64,000 nucleotides of DNA from Crocinitomix catalasitica ATCC 23190 (lineage in GTDB: Bacteria > Bacteroidota > Bacteroidia > Flavobacteriales_D > Crocinitomicaceae), in contig NZ_JHXV01000011.1 in the NCBI RefSeq assembly GCF_000621625.1, forward strand, positions 1 through 64,000. Direction: 5' to 3'. Both the position numbers and the translations under genes were made by a program. The notes beneath the pieces are model-generated. The model made no database searches and was not told the origin of the DNA. It saw nothing but the letters and a program-made list of their open reading frames with translations. Every line of letters starts with the position of its first letter. Positions within the stretch are counted from its first letter, which is position 1. This document shows, piece after piece, positions 55,022-61,582 of the stretch.

Positions 55022-56068
55022 TTAGTCGCCATCCGTATCACCAAAAGTAATGATGATGTCTAATTCTTCTTGAACGTCCACTTTAAAGAGCGTCAATAGT
55101 TCAATTAATAGGCTTTTATACGCTAATAATTCAGTTGAATCGCCCGTGATATAACTTGATAAATCGCTGTTCATTAAAGTTCCTTTGGTGATCAATTCTG
55201 TAAATTTATCACCGATTTCATCCGCTAATTTCTTCTTCTTTTTACGGATATTATTGTAGATAGAATTGAATTCAGTTGTACCGTGACCATAATAAATATC
55301 ATTCAGTGATTGTACTTGTGTTTTAATTTTATCCATCCCCGTTTTTGTGAAAACTCCTATCACTGAATTTGGGTTTCCGTTTTCAAGAGGATCTTCAATT
55401 CTTTTTGCGATTAATTCTTCAGTTAAATGAATAATTCTGTTGATTAGGATATTGTAAACATCACTGACGCCATCTTGTTTGTTTTCTGTAAAGTTCTTTT
55501 CGTAGATCGACCAATTGTTTTGCATTTCAGCAACGGCTTCACCGAAATAATCAATATGAGCGGAAACAAAATTTTGATATTTTTCAAGGTTGATAGAATC
55601 TTGGAATGTTTCACCAAACAAAAGGTAGGCAATAGCAAATTCCCCCTTTTGCGTATTCGTATATGAACTGATCTCATTGGCGTTAAAGACTTCATGTTCA
55701 TTGTACAGCGTTTTAATGGCTATCGTATCAATTCCAGTTTTATAAAAACGACTGAAAGTATATGTGCCAGCAACATCTCCAAAATTATAGCATAAAATAC
55801 TTTCTATCGACTTGCTCATTTTAATAAATGAACTTTGAACAAGTGTAAAATTAGCTGGAGAATTATCAGTTTTAAAGTTATACCAAACGCTATTAAAATC
55901 TGCAATCGTATTGATAGAAGCCTTTATTTCTGGTTCAATTTTATACGAATATATATCAGTTAGGAAGTCATCCTTTTTAAAGCGATTTTTTTTACATGCA
56001 AAACCAATGACTAACATAAGGATAACCACTGAAAATATTTTAAGACCGTCTTTAAGTAGATTGTTCAT
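55022..56068 (-). CDS. Imelysin-like lipoprotein lacking the GxHxxE motif
   Basis: A 348-residue lipoprotein (lipobox IGFAC, Cys25). It is mostly helical with the pattern of the imelysin/EfeO superfamily. The segment KGEFAIAYLLFGE aligns with SIGYHAIEFLLWG of the imelysin two genes upstream, but the metal-binding His and Glu are replaced by Phe144 and Ala147. It starts one base after the di-haem gene, so it belongs to that operon. The loss of the motif suggests a structural or accessory role. Confidence 0.7.
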   Translation of the reverse strand: MNNLLKDGLKIFSVVILMLVIGFACKKNRFKKDDFLTDIYSYKIEPEIKASINTIADFNSVWYNFKTDNSPANFTLVQSSFIKMSKSIESILCYNFGDVAGTYTFSRFYKTGIDTIAIKTLYNEHEVFNANEISSYTNTQKGEFAIAYLLFGETFQDSINLEKYQNFVSAHIDYFGEAVAEMQNNWSIYEKNFTENKQDGVSDVYNILINRIIHLTEELIAKRIEDPLENGNPNSVIGVFTKTGMDKIKTQVQSLNDIYYGHGTTEFNSIYNNIRKKKKKLADEIGDKFTELITKGTLMNSDLSSYITGDSTELLAYKSLLIELLTLFKVDVQEELDIIITFGDTDGD

Positions 56069-56069
56069 T

Positions 56070-57452
56070 TTATAAAGAATTGATGTATTCGATTATTGCG
56101 TTACGTTGTTGTGCTGACATTGCTTTAAATTGGTTTTTAGCATTTTCTGCTTCACCTCCATGCCAAAGAATTGCTTCTTCAACATTTCTTGCGCGACCGT
56201 CATGCAATAGATAGGTATGACCATTAACAATTTGAATCAATCCTATTCCCCAAAGTGGTTGTGTTCGCCATTCATTTCCATTGGCTAAAAAGTCGGGTCT
56301 ATTGTCTGCTAAATCTGGACCCATATCGTGTAATAGTAAATCAGTATAAGGTTGTATTTTTTGATTATTCAAGAAATTAAATTCGTGTGAATTGCCAGTG
56401 GTCATATTGGGGATATGGCATTTAGCACAATCCATTGATCTAAATAACAATTCACCTTCTTTCACTGATTCGTTTTCAATATTTCTTCTAGCAGGAACGG
56501 CTAATGTGGCGCAGTATAAATAAGTTTTATAAAGATCATCGGCATCAATTTCAAAAGTTCCACCATCAGGTAAGTCTAAACATTCAGTTTGTAGACTGGT
56601 GTGATTTTCATTCGGAAAAAGATGTGTTTTAATACCCATATCACCGTTAAAAGCACCGGCAACTTGTTGCATAAGACTGGGTTGATTCGCTTTCCATCCA
56701 AATTTACCAATGGTATGTGTTCCAGCTTCAACATTCCAAACTGAATTTAATTTACCTGAAATACCATCACCATCGGCATCCCCTTCATCTTCAAAATCTC
56801 TTAAAGTTTGTTCATCAATCGCCTCCAATAAACCAAGACCAATTATTTGCTGACCAACACGAGGCGAAGTTAAAATAGAACCATCTAAGTCGCCATAATT
56901 TAAATTGGTAAGGTTGTAAATAGGTTTACGCAAAGTGTATCCAGTACCGTCGTTGTATGTTCCAGAAATATATTCGAAAGCAACTTCAATATCGCCTTCT
57001 GGATTTACAGCGGAAATAGACAAGTCATTAAATTGATCACCATAATATGGATGTGGTAAAGGTCCGCCATTTTCATTTGTTCCTGGCATACTCAAACGAA
57101 TTAAGAAACCGGAAGAATGTTGACCATTTTCAACAAAAGGTGCACCTCTACCATCTTTAAAATGACAAGATGAACAAGAGTGGGAATTGAGTAATGGGCC
57201 GACGCCATCTCTTGCTTTTGTGGAAGCCGGAGCTGAGACCCAATTTTGTCTAAAAAAGCTATTCCCTACAAAAAATAGTAATTCAGCGTCACCGGTCGAA
57301 CCGGGCATTTGATGACCAAAAGCATTGCTTGATTGATCGAATACCGTTCCATTTAATCCTCCGCTTAATTCTTGGTAAGGCGCATATTTTTCATCCTTCC
57401 TGCATGAAAGCACTGTAATTGCGATTGTAAGCACGATCAAATATTTGATCAT
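56070..57452 (-). CDS. Di-haem c-type cytochrome lipoprotein (DUF1111, thiol-oxidoreductase-like)
   Basis: A 460-residue lipoprotein (lipobox VLSC, Cys17). Two haem c sites are visible: HSCSSCHFKD (Cys93, Cys96, His97) and MDCAKCHIPN (Cys342, Cys345, His346). Late LLHDMGPDLAD and LLHDGRA segments, and the HGGEAENAK end, fit the DUF1111 di-haem family that commonly accompanies imelysin genes. A role in periplasmic iron redox during uptake is proposed for such pairs. It is flanked by two imelysin-type genes. Confidence 0.86.
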   Translation of the reverse strand: MIKYLIVLTIAITVLSCRKDEKYAPYQELSGGLNGTVFDQSSNAFGHQMPGSTGDAELLFFVGNSFFRQNWVSAPASTKARDGVGPLLNSHSCSSCHFKDGRGAPFVENGQHSSGFLIRLSMPGTNENGGPLPHPYYGDQFNDLSISAVNPEGDIEVAFEYISGTYNDGTGYTLRKPIYNLTNLNYGDLDGSILTSPRVGQQIIGLGLLEAIDEQTLRDFEDEGDADGDGISGKLNSVWNVEAGTHTIGKFGWKANQPSLMQQVAGAFNGDMGIKTHLFPNENHTSLQTECLDLPDGGTFEIDADDLYKTYLYCATLAVPARRNIENESVKEGELLFRSMDCAKCHIPNMTTGNSHEFNFLNNQKIQPYTDLLLHDMGPDLADNRPDFLANGNEWRTQPLWGIGLIQIVNGHTYLLHDGRARNVEEAILWHGGEAENAKNQFKAMSAQQRNAIIEYINSL

Positions 57453-57475
57453 AGTATTTTGTTTTTCTAAACGGC

Positions 57476-57512
57476 AATGTGCCAGTTGACAAAATTAGTC
57501 AAATGGCACATT
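57476..57512. repeat. Long hairpin between imelysin and di-haem genes
   Basis: AATGTGCCA (57476-57484) pairs with TGGCACATT (57504-57512), and inside it TTGAC (57486-57490) pairs with GTCAA (57498-57502), with one mismatch pair between them. This gives a 15-step stem with a 7-base loop. No T run follows on the minus strand, so it is unlikely to be a simple terminator. It may process or stabilise the mRNA, or be an operator. Confidence 0.65.
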
Positions 57513-57540
57513 ACACATCTTAGATATGAAAAATTATTAT

Positions 57541-58713
57541 TTACTCTGGTAATGCTGTATTTATTGTTAAGTCTAATGAAGATCCTGCTTCTGCAATTTT
57601 ATCTCCTAGTGCTCTTAAATTTGTAACGGTAGTGTTAATTGGTCCACTTCCACCTGGCGTTTCTTGTGTTAAAGCAAAATCAAAAGGAACTGGAATTGCG
57701 TTTACATTTGTATTACATGTAGCGAATAATTCTTGTAATTCTTCATTCAATTTTTTATCAGACTTTTCAAGAATATCAGACAAACTTGTTCCTGATGTTG
57801 TTGCACCTGTAGTGCTTGTATAAGAACCGTTGTAAATATTTTGAATACCTTTAAAATTGGTAATGATATCACGGTGTGTATTGTCAGAAAAACAAGAATG
57901 TTCATCTTCTTGATCTTGGTTATCTAAAGCTGTGAAAATTCGTTCGCCTGCTAATTCTGATTTACCTAAAACACCCATTCCTGTTAGGATATTCCCCATA
58001 GAAACATCATCATCTTCAGCCATGAAAGCTGTACGGTAAGCACCACTTTCTTTCCATTCGTTCACCATTGAGTTTAAATCATCAACTAATATATCAGCAC
58101 AAGCCAATAAGTATTGACCTCTTCTAGCTTGATTTTCGGCAGTACCTGTTCCATCAGTAATATAATCAGTATAAGGTCTGTTTCCTGGTGTTTTTAACGC
58201 TGTATTCGCATCATCTTGTCCCCATAAAAGGAATTCGATCGCGTGATAACCAATGCTGATGTTCTTTTCTCCACCTTCTTCATTTAGTGAGATAAGTAAT
58301 TCTTTTGTGATTATAATATCAGTATCGTTGATGATTCCTGATGCATCAGCACCTTCAATATAATCAACATAACCTTCATCTAAAGGCCATGCATTTAAAG
58401 CGCCTTCTGGTCCGTCAGCGTCATCAATTGGTCCTCCAGAAAATCTGAATGCCTCACTTTGTCCATAAGGTTCACGTGCAGCTAACCACGCATTTTTTGC
58501 AGCTGTTAAATTGGCATCACTTGGGGCACTTACAAATGTTGTTAAAGCAGTTTGTAATTCAACTGTTTTCGTATAAGCATCCTGATAGTTTGCATAAACA
58601 ATTGAAGCGTATGTTTCTTTAAATTCACTTTCAAGCGTATTTATTTTTTTCTTCTTACAAGCGGCTAATAAAAGTACAGCTGAAAGGATGAATATAATTC
58701 TAGAAATTTTCAT
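57541..58713 (-). CDS. Imelysin (peptidase M75 / iron-regulated) lipoprotein
   Basis: A 390-residue lipoprotein (lipobox LAAC, Cys19). It is the first gene of a three-gene minus operon. The GxHxxE signature is intact in SIGYHAIEFLLWGQD (Gly155, His157, Glu160), and RFSGGPIDDADGPEGALNAWPLDE is also characteristic. Imelysins such as IrpA are linked to iron acquisition and bind rather than cleave in most studied cases. The neighbour di-haem protein and a degenerate imelysin support an iron-related operon. Confidence 0.92.
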   Translation of the reverse strand: MKISRIIFILSAVLLLAACKKKKINTLESEFKETYASIVYANYQDAYTKTVELQTALTTFVSAPSDANLTAAKNAWLAAREPYGQSEAFRFSGGPIDDADGPEGALNAWPLDEGYVDYIEGADASGIINDTDIIITKELLISLNEEGGEKNISIGYHAIEFLLWGQDDANTALKTPGNRPYTDYITDGTGTAENQARRGQYLLACADILVDDLNSMVNEWKESGAYRTAFMAEDDDVSMGNILTGMGVLGKSELAGERIFTALDNQDQEDEHSCFSDNTHRDIITNFKGIQNIYNGSYTSTTGATTSGTSLSDILEKSDKKLNEELQELFATCNTNVNAIPVPFDFALTQETPGGSGPINTTVTNLRALGDKIAEAGSSLDLTINTALPE

Positions 58714-58743
58714 TTTTGTTATTTAGATTGGTTTTAAAGAACG

Positions 58744-58774
58744 CAAATGTACGTTTGAGGGAACGCATTGACAA
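58744..58774 (-). promoter_or_regulatory. Bacteroidota-type promoter of the imelysin operon
   Basis: On the minus strand TTG (58774-58772) is separated by 20 bases from TACATTTG (58751-58744). Both elements and the spacing fit the Bacteroidota consensus, about 30 bases before the gene start. Confidence 0.6.
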
Positions 58775-58824
58775 TACCACAAAAAAGGTAAATACTAGAA
58801 ATTAATTGTTAAGACCTGAGTCAA

Positions 58825-59256
58825 TCAATAATTACGCGGTTCAAATACAATCTCATACTTAATCCCTTCTAAATCTTTAAAAAAAAGCGCATAATAATTC
58901 GAACCGTGTTGTGGATAATATTTGGGTGGATTTACAATTTCCGCGCCGGCTTCAATTATTTTCGGGTAAGCGTCATCCACCTCTTTTTTTGAATTCGCTT
59001 TAAATGCAATATGATGAATGGCTCCTGGTTTACGGCGGTGAATTTCGTCGTTTTTAAAAGCTTCTCGTGGCGAATTAATTCCGATGATCAGCAAGGGATG
59101 TACATATTCAATCACATCAAAATCGTGGGCATCGACACGGCCTTTTGATTTAAGAGCAAGATCAAAACCCAGAATGGCAAAGAATTTATCGTAAAAGGTT
59201 TCGGCTTTTTTTAAGTCACGAACTGTTATCTGGATATGATCAATTATTGGTTGCAT
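58825..59256 (-). CDS. VOC-family (glyoxalase/bleomycin-resistance-like) protein
   Basis: I start at the ATG at 59256 (143 residues), giving MQPIIDHIQITVRDL, the classic first strand of a VOC module; an upstream in-frame ATG at 59301 would add 15 atypical residues. His7 of DHIQI, His in GAIHHIAFKA and the Glu in IKYEIVFEP are at metal-ligand positions. The single domain should form dimers. The substrate is unknown. Confidence 0.84.
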   Translation of the reverse strand: MQPIIDHIQITVRDLKKAETFYDKFFAILGFDLALKSKGRVDAHDFDVIEYVHPLLIIGINSPREAFKNDEIHRRKPGAIHHIAFKANSKKEVDDAYPKIIEAGAEIVNPPKYYPQHGSNYYALFFKDLEGIKYEIVFEPRNY

Positions 59257-59261
59257 ATTTT

Positions 59262-59269
59262 TATCTTTG
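59262..59269 (+). promoter_or_regulatory. Putative -7 box of the thioredoxin gene
   Basis: TATCTTTG matches TAnnTTTG. Transcription from here would begin near 59276 and include the hairpin described next. Confidence 0.5.
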
Positions 59270-59275
59270 TACTGT

Positions 59276-59297
59276 ACCTTGCTAAAATAAGCAAGGT
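59276..59297 (+). repeat. 8-bp hairpin in the thioredoxin 5' untranslated region
   Basis: ACCTTGCT (59276-59283) and AGCAAGGT (59290-59297) form a perfect stem with a 6-base AT loop, starting about where transcription should begin and 34 bases before the ATG. It may stabilise the 5' end or be an operator. It is not followed by a T run. Confidence 0.55.
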
Positions 59298-59331
59298 TCA
59301 TTATATCAACGCATTAAAAACAGAACAATAT

Positions 59332-59631
59332 ATGTCTAAATTTCAAGATTTAATCAATAGTGATCAACCTGTTTTAATCGACTTTTTTGCGACATGGTGT
59401 GGACCATGTCAAACTTTGGCGCCTATTATTAAAGACGTAAAGAAAAACTTTGGAGATGATTTAAAGGTCCTTAAAGTGGATATCGATAAAAATCAAAGCT
59501 TAGCTAGTAAGTTACAAATTAAGGGTGTACCGACGATGATTTTATATCAAAACGGTAAACAAGTTTGGCGACAATCTGGCGTTGTACCAGCAAGTCAATT
59601 AGAAGCTATAATTCGAGACAAAACGAAGTAA
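59332..59631 (+). CDS. trxA: Thioredoxin
   Basis: I start at the ATG at 59332 (99 residues); the open frame extends 32 codons upstream into the region antisense to the VOC gene, but that part is not thioredoxin-like. The active site is FFATWCGPCQT with Cys23 and Cys26, the cis-Pro segment is KGVPTMILY, and the C-terminal helix follows. Standard cytoplasmic thioredoxin length. It reduces protein disulfides with thioredoxin reductase. Confidence 0.93.
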   Translation: MSKFQDLINSDQPVLIDFFATWCGPCQTLAPIIKDVKKNFGDDLKVLKVDIDKNQSLASKLQIKGVPTMILYQNGKQVWRQSGVVPASQLEAIIRDKTK

Positions 59632-59670
59632 ATTTAAAGAGAAGTATATTTCATACTCAATAACAAACGG

Positions 59671-60084
59671 ATGAAAGTGGTAAGTACATTTAAATATTGC
59701 GGTGTTCTATTGGTTTTATTTGTTTTGGCTAGTTCCACTTCTAAATCTTCCGAATCGAAAAATGAAATATTACTTATCGGTAAATGGTATCATCAATATG
59801 GAGGCATACATACACATGCTAAAAGCAATTCTCCCTATCCTAGATGGTATGTTTTCAAACCAAATTCTCGAATCGAATTCTCTGGTTGCACTGATATGTG
59901 TGGATGCATGCGGTTAACTTTAAAGGGTAAATACAATTGGGTGAATGATAGTACAATATCAGTGCAATACAAACGCTCAAAAAAACATAAAGGGTCATTT
60001 AGCAAAATTAAATCCGTTGAAACAAATTTAATTCAGATCAAAAGGGTAAATAAAAATCAGCTTAAAATTACAAGCTTAAATTAA
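59671..60084 (+). CDS. Exported protein of unknown function
   Basis: A 137-residue protein with a hydrophobic N-terminus (YCGVLLVLFVLASSTS), probably a signal peptide. The mature part, LLIGKWYHQYGG and RWYVFKPNSRIEFSGCTDMCGC, looks like a small lipocalin-like beta fold with a Cys cluster (three Cys in nine residues) and a very basic C-terminal third. It follows thioredoxin by 39 bases, so it may be cotranscribed. No family recognised. Confidence 0.62.
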   Translation: MKVVSTFKYCGVLLVLFVLASSTSKSSESKNEILLIGKWYHQYGGIHTHAKSNSPYPRWYVFKPNSRIEFSGCTDMCGCMRLTLKGKYNWVNDSTISVQYKRSKKHKGSFSKIKSVETNLIQIKRVNKNQLKITSLN

Positions 60085-60122
60085 AAAAGAGCCGTTAACA
60101 TTGCTGTTAAACGGCTCTTTTT
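60085..60122. terminator. Bidirectional intrinsic terminator
   Basis: AAAAGAGCCGTT (with TAACA) pairs with TGTTA-AACGGCTCTTTT across a short loop; one base bulges. A and T runs on either side let it act for the plus-strand exported protein and for the minus-strand efflux operon whose last gene ends at 60143. Confidence 0.85.
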
Positions 60123-60142
60123 GTTTCATCAAATTGGATAGA

Positions 60143-61582
60143 TTAATTCCAACCTCCTCCTAATGCCTTATAGATATTGACCATTGCACTCATTTGTTTT
60201 TGCTTGGTTTCAATCAACTCAAATCGTGATTCAAGTGCATCTCTTTGTGTCATCAATACTTCCATATAATCAGCTCTTGCAGCGCTAAACAGGTTGTTCG
60301 ATATTTCAATTGACTTCGTCAATGCTTCAACCTCTAAAGATTTTAAATCATAACTCTTTTCAAGATTATCAATATTTGACAATTCGTTCACAACCTCAAT
60401 ATAAGCAGTTAAAATACTGCGTTCGTATTCGTAAATAGCTTGTTGTTGCTTATTATTGGCCGAATAATAGGTTGCTTTTATCGCATTTCTATTAATCAAT
60501 GGTGCTGCAATGTCACCGGCTAACGAATAGATGATTGATTCGGGTGAATCGACTAAAAACTTCGGATTAAAAGCTTGAAATCCAACACCAGCATTGATGC
60601 TTAATGAAGGATAGAAATTCGCTTTTGCGACCTTCACATCTAATTTAGCAGCAACCAACATCGCTTCTGCTTGGCGAATATCAGGTCTATTCTCTAGTAA
60701 TTGTGTAGGAATACCACTTTGAATATCCGTTGGCATTAAATCGTTGAAGATGGCAGCATTGCGTTCAATCGGTTGCGGAAAACGACCTAAAAGAAAATTG
60801 ATTCTATTCTCCGTTTCAATTATTTCTTGCTGAATTCTAAATTGCAATCCTTTTGTTTTGAGCACTTGCGCTTCGAATCTACGGACAGCTAATTCTGTTA
60901 CTCTAGCGGCTTCCTTTTGCATCTCTACTATTTTATATGCATTGTTCTGTATTTCGATATTCTGTTGAATGATCAAAAGTTCATTGTCTAACGCTAATAA
61001 TTCGTAATAGGTATGCGCAATTTCAGCAACTAATTGTGTCACCATAAAATTCTTCCCTTCAATAGAAGCGAGGTATCTATTCACTGCTGATTCTTTACCG
61101 TTTCTCAATTTGCGCCAAATATCAACCTCCCACGTCGCGAAAGCACCGATTTTATAATCTTGCAAAGGATCAGGCGTTTCAATTCCAGGTTTGATATCTG
61201 TATTCGCATCGTTTGCACCTTGACTGGTATATCGACCAACTTTATCAACACCACCAGCTGCTCCAATACCAACATTTGGCAAATATTCGCCTTTACGTGT
61301 TCTGATCTCGTTTTTTGAGACTTGAATTTCTTGTAAGGTGATATTCAATTCTTGGTTATTCGCTAATGCAGTATCGATAAGCGCGGTGAGGTAAGGATCG
61401 TTTAAAAAATCCTTCCATTGCACATTGGCACTATTGATTGTATCTGTATTACCACTAAAACTTGTCGGTGTGCTATCATCCAAAGTTTTATTCACTGCGG
61501 CTGGCGACACGCATGCAGAAAAACTTAAAGTCAATCCGATTATAGCTGCGCCTATATATTTCATTAATTTATTCTTTTTCAT
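60143..61582 (-). CDS. RND efflux outer-membrane factor (OprM/CusC-like lipoprotein)
   Basis: A 479-residue TolC-family protein with a lipobox (SFSAC, Cys24). It has two outer-membrane-efflux repeats: LIDTALANNQELNITLQEIQ and GEYLPNVGIGAAGG in the first, and LLENRPDIRQAEAMLVAAKLDVKVAKANFYPSLSINAG in the second. It forms the trimeric exit duct of an RND pump. It overlaps the pump gene by 14 bases. Confidence 0.93.
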   Translation of the reverse strand: MKKNKLMKYIGAAIIGLTLSFSACVSPAAVNKTLDDSTPTSFSGNTDTINSANVQWKDFLNDPYLTALIDTALANNQELNITLQEIQVSKNEIRTRKGEYLPNVGIGAAGGVDKVGRYTSQGANDANTDIKPGIETPDPLQDYKIGAFATWEVDIWRKLRNGKESAVNRYLASIEGKNFMVTQLVAEIAHTYYELLALDNELLIIQQNIEIQNNAYKIVEMQKEAARVTELAVRRFEAQVLKTKGLQFRIQQEIIETENRINFLLGRFPQPIERNAAIFNDLMPTDIQSGIPTQLLENRPDIRQAEAMLVAAKLDVKVAKANFYPSLSINAGVGFQAFNPKFLVDSPESIIYSLAGDIAAPLINRNAIKATYYSANNKQQQAIYEYERSILTAYIEVVNELSNIDNLEKSYDLKSLEVEALTKSIEISNNLFSAARADYMEVLMTQRDALESRFELIETKQKQMSAMVNIYKALGGGWN

